From JBDTES01 sp039922435 (lineage in GTDB: Bacteria > Patescibacteriota > Saccharimonadia > Saccharimonadales > UBA4665): a stretch of DNA of 52,270 nt. Below, one piece after another: positions 16,761-25,891 of this stretch (the stretch's first letter is position 1; each line of letters starts with the position of its first letter). The DNA is taken from contig JBDTES010000020.1 in assembly GCA_039922435.1 (NCBI GenBank), positions 1 to 52,270 of the forward strand. Direction: 5' to 3'. The notes below the pieces were generated by a model. That model had not been told where the DNA came from and did no database searches. It saw only the letters and a program-made list of their open reading frames with translations. Both the position numbers and the translations under genes were made by a program.

Positions 16761-19385
16761 CTATTTTAAGTTAATCACAACCTCATCACCAGAATCGCGT
16801 GGATTTATAAATGTGGCATCGGCTGGCCCAGCCGGTTCAGTCACCTTCCGCTTACGTTTTCGAACACGTTTACGTTTGGTTGGTTTTTCGGCCGTACCAG
16901 CTACTGCAGAATCGGAGTCTAACATTGTCAGGCGCTTCTCGGGTCGGTCTACTTGGATAGAGATCAAATCATTAACAACTGGACTGGAGGGCTCTGGACT
17001 CTTAGGCGGTGAGGGTTTATCTGACAGAACTGCAGGCTGTTTCGGAGTTGATGGTGCGGTTATGCGCGGCGGCGTTTGCTTAGCCGCAGCCGTTTGGGGA
17101 GTTAGATACCTCTCGGCGACATGGCTCTCAATACTTTCCCGGGTCATAGCGTACTGAGCCCGTGAGTGATCAATAATCGCTTGGGTGTAATCCTGCTGGA
17201 AATCAGGTAAATTAAGACTGATTGCCGAAAAAGCCTGGACCTTCTCACCACCAATTGTCATACTGACGGCAAAATTACGATTATTCATGTGCACCATGTC
17301 GTGATCAGTAAATTTGGGCTCAAAGTATTTCAGCATAGCGCTAGCATCATCAGCGCTAGTCCGGAACGAAATAATTGAACCGACGTTGCCAAAGACCGCA
17401 TCTCTAACTTCGGGCAGCATCTGGGCAATATATTGGTTGGCAACTGTTAAATTGAGTCCGTATTTGCGAGCTTCCGACAAAATAGTTGCGAAGCTATCTG
17501 TTGCAAAATTCTGAAACTCATCGACGTAAAGATAAAACGGCGTGCGCTCTTCGCCAGTGATATCAGCCCGACTCATGGCCGCCATCTGGACTTTGGTAAC
17601 CAGTAGCGCGCCAAGCAGTGCCGCATTATCTTCACCAACCAGGCCCCGACTCAGGTTAACTATCAATATCTTGTGCTCGTCCATAATTTGGCGAATATTA
17701 AAGCTGCTCTTGGACTGGCCAATAATATTACGCACTAGCGGGTTGGCCGTAAAGGCCCCAACTTTGTTGAGGATCGGAGCAATTGCCTCGGTCATAAAAC
17801 GGTCATTCCAGCTAGCAAATTCAATCGTCCAGAAGTTTCGCACTACTGGGTCAGCAACATACTCCAGAACTTCGTTTCGGAATCTCTTTTCGGTCAAAAC
17901 CCGGGTAATATCCAGCATGGTAGCATTTGGGTAATCCAGCAGAGCCAATATACTATAACGCAGTATATATTCTAGCCGTGGACCCCAACTATTCTCAAAA
18001 ATACGCTTAATAACGCCAATCAACTCCGAGCAAGTGTGAGTCTTCAGTTTAGGGTCGTAAACTTCGAGTGGATTAAAGCCCATCGGGAAATCGGTGTCGG
18101 CCGGGTTAAAGTAAATCACATCATTTACCCGTTCTGGTGGAATACGTTTAAGGATTGCTTGGGCATAATCACCGTGCGGATCGATTATAGCAAAGCCATA
18201 CGGGCTGTAAATGTCAGATATGGTCAGCAGTTCCAATAAACCAGATTTACCGGTACCGGTCTGACCAATTATATATAAGTGGCGCCCGCGATCTGACCGT
18301 GGCATACCAAACATAGTGTTGTGCCCCCGGAAATTGGCGGCTGCAATTGGGCTCAGATTATCGCGCGATTCTGGAGTAATTATCGGCAGATTGGCCGGTG
18401 GCTCAGCTGTCTGGCTAGTGGCCCACAGAATATACGGGGTTTCGACATTGGTGTGCGGCAAATGGTAAAGTGTTGCTACTTCCTCGATATTGCAACTATA
18501 ACCGCGACGATTAAAAGCTCGCGATCGGAAATGGGCCACAATTGACGAATCATCGGCAATCCGCTTAGCCTGAAAGCCATTTAAATAGGTACTATTGAAC
18601 TGTTTATAACTGGCGATAATTGACTGCATCTGTAGCTGAGCCTGCTGCTTATGGACATCACCGCGGTAGACAATTCTTAGTTGTGTCTCAAAGGCCAGTT
18701 TTTGAGACTTGTCTTCGGCAGCAGTAGCTCGAGTTTGTTCATAATCTGTCAATTTAGCGGCCTCGGTTTTAAATTCTGGCGGCTTCCACAGTGCCGCCAT
18801 CAAACCCTTAGAGGTACCACTACCGCCACTCTTAAGACTGGCAACAAATCGCTCACTATTTTTATGCCAATTTTTGGCAGCCGGACGGACAAGCATCTGT
18901 ATCCAGGCTTCTTCTTGATTAGTAAATTTGGCTAGTGTAGCTGTGATGGCTGCCAGTGGGTCTACTTCGAAACTCTGGAAAGTCTTAATCGGTAAAGCCT
19001 CATTGGTAATAAATTTGAGTTCTGTTACCAATTGCATCGGGTATTGATCCTCGGCGTGTAATTTGGCATAATCCTCGACTTCACTAATGTGTACCGTTGG
19101 GTATTGGGCATAAATCTGTTCCTCGACGTAGCTCTTCAGATAAATCGGTACCCAAACATAAAAGCCAATCTGCTTCTCCCGCACCGCAATCTCGAAGCTC
19201 AACCGCTCCCGCTTGGCTGGCTTAAGCATCCCCTGAGTTGGAATTGTCAAAAGACCATGCAAACTAGCAAACATTTGTTCAGCCGCTAGCTCTTTCTTCT
19301 CGTTAGCTCGCGGAACTTGCAGCAACAAAACCACCCCCTCATCACTGGGAGTCTCTTCTGATTGCTTTCTTGATAGTATTGCCAT
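16761..19385 (-). CDS. HerA/VirD4-type conjugation-like ATPase
   Basis: The 874-residue protein has a P-loop GQTGTGKS (374-381), DPHGDYA shortly after, a Walker B YLYVDEFQNF (about 617-626) and an Arg-rich segment. This is the layout of the type IV secretion coupling ATPases and DUF87/TraG-like proteins found widely in CPR genomes. The N-terminal 350 residues have no visible motif; a Pro/Thr/Ser-rich linker follows residue 760 and the C-terminus is strongly basic (KRKRVRKRKRK), fitting DNA or membrane-surface binding. No relaxase or pilus gene is nearby, so DNA export or import, rather than conjugation of this locus, is likely. No clear ribosome site is visible before the ATG. Confidence 0.82.
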   Translation of the reverse strand: MAILSRKQSEETPSDEGVVLLLQVPRANEKKELAAEQMFASLHGLLTIPTQGMLKPAKRERLSFEIAVREKQIGFYVWVPIYLKSYVEEQIYAQYPTVHISEVEDYAKLHAEDQYPMQLVTELKFITNEALPIKTFQSFEVDPLAAITATLAKFTNQEEAWIQMLVRPAAKNWHKNSERFVASLKSGGSGTSKGLMAALWKPPEFKTEAAKLTDYEQTRATAAEDKSQKLAFETQLRIVYRGDVHKQQAQLQMQSIIASYKQFNSTYLNGFQAKRIADDSSIVAHFRSRAFNRRGYSCNIEEVATLYHLPHTNVETPYILWATSQTAEPPANLPIITPESRDNLSPIAAANFRGHNTMFGMPRSDRGRHLYIIGQTGTGKSGLLELLTISDIYSPYGFAIIDPHGDYAQAILKRIPPERVNDVIYFNPADTDFPMGFNPLEVYDPKLKTHTCSELIGVIKRIFENSWGPRLEYILRYSILALLDYPNATMLDITRVLTEKRFRNEVLEYVADPVVRNFWTIEFASWNDRFMTEAIAPILNKVGAFTANPLVRNIIGQSKSSFNIRQIMDEHKILIVNLSRGLVGEDNAALLGALLVTKVQMAAMSRADITGEERTPFYLYVDEFQNFATDSFATILSEARKYGLNLTVANQYIAQMLPEVRDAVFGNVGSIISFRTSADDASAMLKYFEPKFTDHDMVHMNNRNFAVSMTIGGEKVQAFSAISLNLPDFQQDYTQAIIDHSRAQYAMTRESIESHVAERYLTPQTAAAKQTPPRITAPSTPKQPAVLSDKPSPPKSPEPSSPVVNDLISIQVDRPEKRLTMLDSDSAVAGTAEKPTKRKRVRKRKRKVTEPAGPADATFINPRDSGDEVVINLK

Positions 19386-19571
19386 AGATTAACAAGCCCG
19401 TCTTAGCTGATAGGCTTAAGCTCTATTTTCTCATCTTTCGCCCAACAAATACAGCTACTCTATCGCCGACAACGGAATCATTATAGTTTGGCCCTCTAAT
19501 CACAAAAGCGTCTTATGACTCACAAATATCCAGTTATCATAGAACTTAGAAGGAGATATACGGACCGAGAA

Positions 19572-21452
19572 TTAGTATAGCTCGGCTTCTTTGGGCATCT
19601 TGGAGCCTTCGAAAAGCTTGGCTACTTCTTCGGCATCAACAGTTTCTTTCTCAAGTAACTTGTCCTTGAGGCGTTTCAGAGGTTCTAAATTGGCCTTAAT
19701 GACAGCTCGAGCCCGGTTGGCAGCTTCTGTAATTAGCGATTCAACTTCATCATCAATCACTTTAGCAGTCTCGTCGCTGTATTCACGTTCGTGCATAATC
19801 CGCTCCATCATAATGCCTTCATCAACGTGGAAGACCTGATCACGCAATTTCTTGCCCATACCCTGGTTGACTATCATCTCGCGGGCCAGTTCAGCGGCCT
19901 TTTGGAGATCGCTGCCAGCTCCGGTCGTAACACGTTCTTTGCCGTAAACCACTTCTTCGGCAATCCTACCACCCAGCATTCGGGCCAGAATATCCTTGTA
20001 ATCAATAATACTGTGGTAGCTGCGGTCTTCGGGTGGAATAAACCAGGTGACACCACCAGTACCGCCTCGTGGAATGATAGTTACTTTGTGTACAACGTCG
20101 CTATCCGGTAAGACATGGCCAACGATAGCGTGACCAGCCTCGTGGTAAGCCGTCATTTCTTTTTCTTTATCATTCATGATCTTGTTCTTGCGCTCCGGGC
20201 CAATCGCCACCCGCTCAAATGCTTCGGTTACGTCAGTCTGCGAAATCTCGCTGTGGCCATTTCTGGCGGCAATAATAGCTGATTCATTGGCGATATTAGC
20301 TAGATCGGCACCCGACGAACCAGCTGTTTTGGCGGCCAAAGCGTCTAGATCAACTAGTTTGGCTAGTGGTTTCTTCTCGAAATGGATTTTTAGTATAGCT
20401 TGGCGGTCTGGTCGGTCTGGCAAATCAATCGACACGCGTCTATCAAACCGGCCTGGTCGAAGCAACGCCGGGTCAAGTACATCGGCCCGGTTAGTAGCAG
20501 CTAGTACAATTACATTCTGACCTTGTTCAAAGCCATCCATTTCAACCAATATTTGGTTAAGTGTCTGCTCACGCTCGTCATGGCCACCACCCATACCAGA
20601 GCCACGGCGTCGACCAACCGCATCAATCTCATCGACAAATATAATACAAGGGGCATTCTTTTTAGCCTTAGCAAATAAATCACGGACGCGGGAGGCGCCA
20701 ACCCCAACAAACATCTCAACGAACTCCGAGCCAGAAATACTAAAGAAAGGGACGTTAGCCTCGCCAGCTACAGCTCGAGCCAGCATGGTTTTACCGGTAC
20801 CTGGAGGACCCACCAGCAACACGCCCTTAGGAATCCTAGCGCCGACGCTGGCAAATTTCTTGGGAAATTTAAGGAATTCAACGACCTCTTCGAGATCCTG
20901 TTTGGCCTCAGCTTGGCCAGCCACACTCTTGAACGTCATCTTGTCTTTTTCGTTACCGTACAGCCGAGCCTTACTCTTGCCAAAAGACATCGCCTGATTA
21001 CCCTGGCCTTGAGCACTGCGCAACATAAAGAATAACAACCCACCAATCAGAATAACTGGTATAAGATTAATCGCCAGACTACCGAGCACCGACCCAGTAC
21101 TACTGGAGGCCTTGACGGTGATCTCGGCATCCTTATTTTTAATGCCCTCGTCTTTTAGACCAACGCCATCTTCTTTAATTGTCTTGAGTGATGGCTTGTC
21201 GTCGCCTTTTTTGGTAATAGTTAAATTGTTGCCGTCTACCTCTATCTTCGAGTATTTACCATCATTGGCCTGTTGAACGGCCTGTGAAATTGGTATGTCT
21301 TTAAGTGAGCTAGGTTGATGATAGGCTGCAAAAGTAATCAGGGCCAGCAGCACTAGTAGGGCAATAAAGCCAAAGTTACGGTAGCTACGCTTACCGTTCT
21401 TGCCACCCTTTTTACCCCCACTCATAATTGGTCGAATTGGTTTCTTATCCAT
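19572..21452 (-). CDS. ftsH: FtsH membrane AAA+ metalloprotease
   Basis: FtsH degrades misassembled membrane and regulatory proteins. Two membrane helices (about 28-44 and 122-143) bracket a short external domain; then come Walker A GPPGTGKT (215-222), Walker B IIFVDEIDA, the second region of homology with RPGRFDRR, and the zinc site HEAGH (437-441). The 626-residue length is normal. A TATAAT box (21461-21466) lies 8 bases before the ATG, predicting a leaderless mRNA, and a CIRCE-like repeat lies 36 bases upstream of the start (21488-21514), so HrcA may also control this gene. Confidence 0.97.
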   Translation of the reverse strand: MDKKPIRPIMSGGKKGGKNGKRSYRNFGFIALLVLLALITFAAYHQPSSLKDIPISQAVQQANDGKYSKIEVDGNNLTITKKGDDKPSLKTIKEDGVGLKDEGIKNKDAEITVKASSSTGSVLGSLAINLIPVILIGGLLFFMLRSAQGQGNQAMSFGKSKARLYGNEKDKMTFKSVAGQAEAKQDLEEVVEFLKFPKKFASVGARIPKGVLLVGPPGTGKTMLARAVAGEANVPFFSISGSEFVEMFVGVGASRVRDLFAKAKKNAPCIIFVDEIDAVGRRRGSGMGGGHDEREQTLNQILVEMDGFEQGQNVIVLAATNRADVLDPALLRPGRFDRRVSIDLPDRPDRQAILKIHFEKKPLAKLVDLDALAAKTAGSSGADLANIANESAIIAARNGHSEISQTDVTEAFERVAIGPERKNKIMNDKEKEMTAYHEAGHAIVGHVLPDSDVVHKVTIIPRGGTGGVTWFIPPEDRSYHSIIDYKDILARMLGGRIAEEVVYGKERVTTGAGSDLQKAAELAREMIVNQGMGKKLRDQVFHVDEGIMMERIMHEREYSDETAKVIDDEVESLITEAANRARAVIKANLEPLKRLKDKLLEKETVDAEEVAKLFEGSKMPKEAELY

Positions 21453-21487
21453 GTTTAATAATTATACATTATCTTACCCCAGTTTGA

Positions 21488-21514
21488 CTAGCGCTCAGGG
21501 CATTAGAGTGCCAG
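21488..21514. promoter_or_regulatory. CIRCE-like element upstream of ftsH
   Basis: CTAGCGCTC, nine bases and GAGTGCCAG match the CIRCE consensus at 14 of 18 arm positions with exact spacing, and the two arms pair with each other at most positions. It lies just upstream of the ftsH -10 region, where HrcA could repress. The mismatches make this weaker than the three copies at dnaJ, dnaK and hrcA. Confidence 0.55.
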
Positions 21515-21655
21515 AAAGGGCATTCTAACAACAAGATTCGGCTATCGGAGTACAAATTGTAAGCCTTCCTATCTTAAAGATATATTCTACAATTAAATCT
21601 CCCAGAAGTGCAGTAAAATTACTGAATAATCTTAAGTTACCTCTGTAAAATATTA

Positions 21656-22537
21656 TTATCTCGGTAATAGGGCAATTGTTGTAGGAGACAATACTAAGCG
21701 GTATTCACGGTCTACATCAATCTGCTTATGCGGCTCAAGTGTCTTGGCGGCCACCACTAACCGTTCTAATAATTGACGCGATAGCACAGTAGCAGTGTTT
21801 GCCAGTAACCACTCAGCCATAATTTCGCGTGACACTGCGTGCGGCAAATTAGTAAAGCTACTTCGATCAAGCCGTTTAGGACTAGGCTGTAAATGTAGGT
21901 AATTAGTCGCCTGATTATGAATTTGTTGATTTATATTAGCCGTTGATCGACTTAATTCTAATAAAGCCTCCCTATCTGCTTTAGCAAAGTGAGGCAATAT
22001 ATTCATTCGAACATAGTTACGCAAATACTTTTGATCAATGTTGGTACTATCTTCGCGCCACTTGAGTCCTTCTCTCTTAGCGTAGCGTAGCAGTTCCTCT
22101 TTAGGTACAGATAATAACGGCCGCTTAAGTACATCAGTTGACTTAAGTGAGCTTAAGCCTCGCCGACCAGTGCCGCGTAACAGGTTAAGAATAATTGTTT
22201 CCAGCAAATCGTCTTGATGATGGGCCGTAATAATGGCGCTGGCTCCACTAGTTCGCCGCACCTGGTGCAAAAATTCGTAACGAGCAATTCTGGCGCTGGC
22301 TTCGCTGGCGTTCGGGCCTAAGTTCCCCTCATGAAACACAAAGGGTAGCCTGTATTCTTTTGCCAAGTCCTGGACTAGCCGCCGATCCTCTACTGAATCT
22401 TGGCGAATTCCATGGTCGAAGTGGGCCACCGTTAAGCTTAGACCCGGCATATCTTTGAGCATATGTAGTAATGCCATGGAGTCGACACCGCCACTTACGG
22501 CCACCACATACTTTCCGGCTGGCAAATTTATCTCCAT
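21656..22537 (-). CDS. tilS: TilS tRNA(Ile)-lysidine synthetase, short form
   Basis: TilS converts C34 of the CAU-anticodon isoleucine tRNA to lysidine with ATP and lysine. The PP-loop SGGVDS (residues 15-20), AHFDHGIR, and the HHQDDLLETIILNLLRGTG segment are all present. At 293 residues the protein has the catalytic and linker domains but not the full C-terminal tRNA-binding domain, as in other short forms. A TACAAT box on this strand (22546-22551) lies 8 bases before the ATG, inside the start of the divergent neighbour. The tilS-ftsH neighbourhood is common in bacteria. Confidence 0.95.
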   Translation of the reverse strand: MEINLPAGKYVVAVSGGVDSMALLHMLKDMPGLSLTVAHFDHGIRQDSVEDRRLVQDLAKEYRLPFVFHEGNLGPNASEASARIARYEFLHQVRRTSGASAIITAHHQDDLLETIILNLLRGTGRRGLSSLKSTDVLKRPLLSVPKEELLRYAKREGLKWREDSTNIDQKYLRNYVRMNILPHFAKADREALLELSRSTANINQQIHNQATNYLHLQPSPKRLDRSSFTNLPHAVSREIMAEWLLANTATVLSRQLLERLVVAAKTLEPHKQIDVDREYRLVLSPTTIALLPR

Positions 22538-22554
22538 TACTTATAATTGTAGCA

Positions 22555-22825
22555 ATGAAAAGCAACGAGAGTTTACAAAAACGAATTGCGGCCTTAGAAA
22601 AGCGCAACAAGCGCGTCGAGGCCGACAAAGCCTGGGAAACCAGCTGGCTACGCCCGGATCGCCATTATGATACTGACTTATCTAACAATCGTGGCCTATC
22701 TACAGTATGTGGTCCATATTAACCCTTGGATAAACGCAGTCGTGCCAGTCTGTGGCTTCTTTTTATCGACTATTACAGTCTCGCTCCTAAAATGGCGCTG
22801 GATTGAACGTAAAACCAAGCACTAA
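22555..22825 (+). pseudogene. Small two-helix membrane protein broken by a +1 frame shift
   Basis: The first frame encodes a charged coiled-coil-like start (MKSNESLQKRIAALEKRNKR) to AWETSWLRP; the continuation is in the next frame: RIAIMILTYLTIVAYLQYVV, HINPWINAVVPVCG and TVSLLKWRWIERKTKH, with two membrane helices. Deleting one C from the CCC at 22653-22655 gives a continuous protein of about 89 residues. This coil plus two helices plus Trp/Arg tail is a layout I have seen for small conserved membrane proteins. The TATAAT box (22542-22547) is 7 bases before the ATG. The stop overlaps the next gene by 4 bases. It is either a lesion or a base-calling error. Confidence 0.75.
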
Positions 22826-23250
22826 TGAAGTAACGGCCAGTGCTTGAGCTGTTTTTCACATATCGCCACGAACAGCTCTGGGCCCAGACCATTTATCTCA
22901 GCAATTTTATTCAACTTATGTGTCTTTTTAGGATTCCGAACCGCCTGCAAAGGTTCGGTTGCCCCAGCCTTTCGACCGGCGCTACGAAAGAACAATACTC
23001 GCAAGCTGTACTTAGGATACATATAGATATAGCCAAGAAATACTTGGCGGCGCGGTATCGGATAGTCCAGATTATGACCATCGTACCGGCCACGCGTTAC
23101 CGTATACACCACATCACTCATTTCGCTCCAACGCGCCACTGGGCCCCTAGCCTCTTTTAATTCTTGCAGTTCGTCAGCAATATCGTCGTCGTGCCAAGCT
23201 TTGCTCTCGGCTGGCTGATTAACCCAACGATGCCATTTCTGCACAATCAT
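22822..23250 (-). CDS. Protein of unknown function
   Basis: The frame is open to 23265, but the ATG at 23248-23250 (MIVQKWHRW) is the better start because a TATACT box (23257-23262) lies 6 bases upstream, giving a leaderless message of about 142 codons. The protein is soluble, with Trp-rich acidic N-terminal segments (ADELQELKEARGPVARWSEM) and a basic middle (GYIYMYPKYSLRVLFFRSAG). I recognise no family. It is divergent from the mutase pair, with the two starts 24 bases apart. Confidence 0.65.
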   Translation of the reverse strand: MIVQKWHRWVNQPAESKAWHDDDIADELQELKEARGPVARWSEMSDVVYTVTRGRYDGHNLDYPIPRRQVFLGYIYMYPKYSLRVLFFRSAGRKAGATEPLQAVRNPKKTHKLNKIAEINGLGPELFVAICEKQLKHWPLLH

Positions 23251-23274
23251 AGTATTAGTATACAATTAACCTTA

Positions 23275-23781
23275 ATGAAGCAACTATATTTCGTACGACA
23301 TGGTGAAAGCGAAGCCAACTTACAGCGAGTTTTTGCAGGTCAAATGGATACACCGCTAACCAACAAGGGGCGCACCGAAGCCAGGACGGCCAGTGAAAGC
23401 TTAAAGAACCAGCATTTTGATCTTATAGTTTCGTCGCCACTAGTTCGAGCCCATGAAACCGCTCAGATAATCGCGCATAAGATTGGCTACTCAATGGGTA
23501 GCATCATCGTAAGTGACATCTTCAAAGAACATTACATCGGCGACTTAGCCGGCAAATCTTGGGATGAATATGACGAATTTGATTCACGTATATCAAATAT
23601 GGAATCTTATGATGATCTCCAAGAACGAGCTAAAAAGGGACTAAAGTTCTTAGAAAGTCGACCTGAAGACACAATCCTACTAGTCGGCCATGGATCATTT
23701 GTACGCCACCTCCGCACCGCTATCGACCCAACCCAAGAATACACTGAGCCTAAAAACGCCGAAGTAATAAAACTAATCTAA
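23275..23781 (+). CDS. Histidine-phosphatase (phosphoglycerate-mutase-like) protein, copy 1
   Basis: The ATG at 23275 gives a 168-residue protein beginning with the catalytic signature YFVRHGESEAN. SSPLVRAHETAQII and the second catalytic His in VGHGSFVRHL are also present. Members of this superfamily are mutases or phosphatases acting through a phospho-histidine; the small size and lack of mutase-specific insertions favour a phosphatase. A TACAAT box (23261-23266) lies 8 bases upstream. It overlaps the next, related gene by one base, so the two are made together. Confidence 0.85.
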   Translation: MKQLYFVRHGESEANLQRVFAGQMDTPLTNKGRTEARTASESLKNQHFDLIVSSPLVRAHETAQIIAHKIGYSMGSIIVSDIFKEHYIGDLAGKSWDEYDEFDSRISNMESYDDLQERAKKGLKFLESRPEDTILLVGHGSFVRHLRTAIDPTQEYTEPKNAEVIKLI

Positions 23782-24320
23782 TGAAGCACTTGTACTTTGC
23801 TCGTCACGGCTTAAGTGAGATGAATAAGATCGGTTTGTTTGCTGGCCAAATCGAGACTCCATTGACTACCGAAGGCCGTCACCAAGCTAAACAAGCCGGT
23901 ATAAAAGCACAAGAATTAGGTATTGATCACATTATCACTTCCCCTTACTCCCGGACCCTCGACACAGCCAAGATTATTGCTACCGAAATCGGCCTTCCAC
24001 TCAATAATATAGAAACAAACCGTTTGTTCGTGGAGAGGAACCTTGGTGCGTTAGAAGGCACCCCATACCATGCAAAATTGGATCTCGATATAGATGGGGT
24101 TACCGATATTGAGACTGCTGTAGACTTACAATATCGTTTAGAGCTAGCCTGGCAATATTTGAAATCGCTTAAATACGATACTGTGCTGGTGATAGGCCAT
24201 GGTGCATCCGGGCGCATGCTGCGCCACGTTATCAATCCAGAAATACCTTTTAAATTCGATACTCTAGCTCTAAAAGATCACTACAAATTAGGTAACGCTG
24301 AAATCGTTCAGCTCATTTGA
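23781..24320 (+). CDS. Histidine-phosphatase (phosphoglycerate-mutase-like) protein, copy 2
   Basis: This 179-residue paralogue of the preceding gene shares YFARHGLSEMN, SPYSRTLDTAKII and IGHGASGRML. The usual Glu after RHG is Leu here. The proteins match along their length, including similar ends (NAEVIKLI and NAEIVQLI), so they come from a tandem duplication. The start overlaps the upstream stop (TAATG). The TGA stop shows that UGA is read as stop here. The substrate is unknown. Confidence 0.85.
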   Translation: MKHLYFARHGLSEMNKIGLFAGQIETPLTTEGRHQAKQAGIKAQELGIDHIITSPYSRTLDTAKIIATEIGLPLNNIETNRLFVERNLGALEGTPYHAKLDLDIDGVTDIETAVDLQYRLELAWQYLKSLKYDTVLVIGHGASGRMLRHVINPEIPFKFDTLALKDHYKLGNAEIVQLI

Positions 24321-24322
24321 AT

Positions 24323-24352
24323 AATAAACATATGTTATTACATATGTTTATT
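24323..24352 (+). terminator. Hairpin after the mutase pair
   Basis: AATAAACATATG, a 6-base loop and its exact reverse complement form a 12-bp stem directly after the stop. It is A+T-rich and followed by TTAAGTTTG rather than a long U run, so it is a weak terminator or an mRNA 3'-end hairpin. Confidence 0.55.
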
Positions 24353-24410
24353 TAAGTTTGATCTAAGCCTAAAAATGGCCTAATCAGACATAGAGTGCTA
24401 CATTATGGCT

Positions 24411-25007
24411 ATGAATCTACCAAGCATAGATTGAATTGCTGAACTACAGCAACTTATTGCTGACTTTGCTAAAGTCGAGCGCGTACCGCAGCTAGCCGAT
24501 ACTGGACGACCGGAAAATGATGTCGAACACAGCTACGGGCTGGCTCTAACTTGTTGGTTTCTGGCTCCCAAAATTGCACCCGAACTAGATTTAGCAGAGA
24601 TCCTTAAGTACGCACTAGCCCACGATACGGTCGAGATTCAAGCTGGCGATACCTTCGTGTTCGGTTCAGCCGAAGCAATTGCTTCCAAATCTGGCCGCGA
24701 AGATGCCGCTCTTATACAATTAAAACAAGATTGGCCAGATTTTCCCGAAATGGTCGAGGCGGCTAAGGGTTACAAGAGCAAAGTTAACGAAGAAGCCAGG
24801 TTTGTAAAAGCCGTCGATAAGATTTTGCCAGTTTTAATGGTAAATTTAGGTGATAAATCAGCTTTCTGGGAACGACACAAGATCACTCTCCAGATGGAAA
24901 TTGAAAATAAAGTCACAATGAAGGTATCGGATACCGTAGCACCATATTATGACAAGCTAGTTGCCTGGATGAGCGACAACGACTACTTCTACAAACCTAC
25001 AGAATAA
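24411..25007 (+). pseudogene. HD-domain hydrolase (YfbR-like) with an in-frame TGA
   Basis: The frame starts MNLPSID at 24411 (or six bases earlier), meets TGA at 24432-24434, then continues IAELQQLIADFAKVERV, NDVEHSYGLAL and AHDTVEI, which carry the HD metal ligands, to the stop at 25007. HD-domain proteins of this class act as 5'-nucleotidases or related phosphohydrolases. A restart at a later GTG (near 24657) would lose the ligands, so a functional enzyme needs read-through or a different codon. A TACATT box ends 6 bases before the 24411 ATG. Either a nonsense mutation, where Trp, Arg or Gly was likely, or a sequence error. Confidence 0.75.
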
Positions 25008-25072
25008 ACCACTTCGACCTGAAGTTTATTGCCCATTTTGTTACACTTAGCTTTAGGTTATACAAATAAAAA

Positions 25073-25834
25073 ATGATTACAGATATTTTACTTTTTCTAG
25101 TCGGTATATTAGTCGGTGTCATGAACGCTATTGCTGGCGGTGGCGGCCTAGTTGCCTTCCCGGCCCTAATGGCAGTCGGGTTACCGGCCCTGACAGCCGA
25201 TGCCACTAACTTCGTGGCCATACTACCTGGGCAACTTAGCTCGGCCTTTGGTTACCGCAAGTATTTACGCAAAGTACCCAGATTATATTTACTACTACTA
25301 ATCCCTTGTGCGCTCGGTGCAGCAGTCGGTGCTCATTTACTAAAACACACTTCAATTGTCGGCTTCGAGAAGATTGTGCCATTTCTAGTATTAACGGCCG
25401 TAATTATCTTTGCTGTCCAACCATTACTACACATTCACTTGATAAAACACATCCGCAGCCGCAATAAGAACATCTGGAAATTCATCGCTATGGCAGTCGC
25501 ACTCTTTGCAATGACTATTTACGGCGGCTACTTTGGAGTTGGCTTTGGCTTCGTCGTACTAGCTCTGCTAAGCTTCGCAAATTTAAAAGAAATTCATTCA
25601 ATGAATGGCATGAAAAACATTGCTAGTGCCACCTCGGTGACTGTAGCAATTATCAGCCTGCAAGGTACGGGCTTTATTAACTGGCACTTCGGGCTAGTTA
25701 TAGCGGCCGGTAATATCATTGGTGGTTATGGTGGTTCACGGTTTGCTCAAAGAGTACCATCACGTATCTTAAGAGTGATCGTAATTGTTATAGGCCTAGT
25801 TTCGGCTGGCTATATTGCCTTCCGTTATCACTAG
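25073..25834 (+). CDS. TSUP (TauE/SafE) family membrane permease
   Basis: The 253-residue protein has about eight membrane helices in two homologous halves, with GVMNAIAGGGGLVAFPAL in the first and YGGYFGVGFGFVVLALL in the second, the conserved Gly-rich signatures of the family. TSUP proteins export sulfite, sulfonates or organic acids; the substrate is not predictable here. A TATACA box (25059-25064) precedes the ATG by 8 bases. It lies alone between the HD gene and tRNA-Met. Confidence 0.9.
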   Translation: MITDILLFLVGILVGVMNAIAGGGGLVAFPALMAVGLPALTADATNFVAILPGQLSSAFGYRKYLRKVPRLYLLLLIPCALGAAVGAHLLKHTSIVGFEKIVPFLVLTAVIIFAVQPLLHIHLIKHIRSRNKNIWKFIAMAVALFAMTIYGGYFGVGFGFVVLALLSFANLKEIHSMNGMKNIASATSVTVAIISLQGTGFINWHFGLVIAAGNIIGGYGGSRFAQRVPSRILRVIVIVIGLVSAGYIAFRYH

Positions 25835-25891
25835 CTAGCAGCCGTAAATTATGCTACAATCTCCCCTGTTGTAGCAGTCTAGTTACGATAA

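Noticed and set aside
16761..19385. Conjugative element around the VirD4/HerA-like ATPase
   Set aside because: No relaxase, VirB4, pilin or integrase gene is present; flanking genes are chromosomal housekeeping genes.
10280..25007. UGA recoding to Gly or Trp to explain the frame breaks and the TGA in the HD gene
   Set aside because: The dut break needs a one-base shift, not a sense codon, and TGA is used as a true stop in the mutase gene at 24318-24320 and as the end of the 50004 gene.
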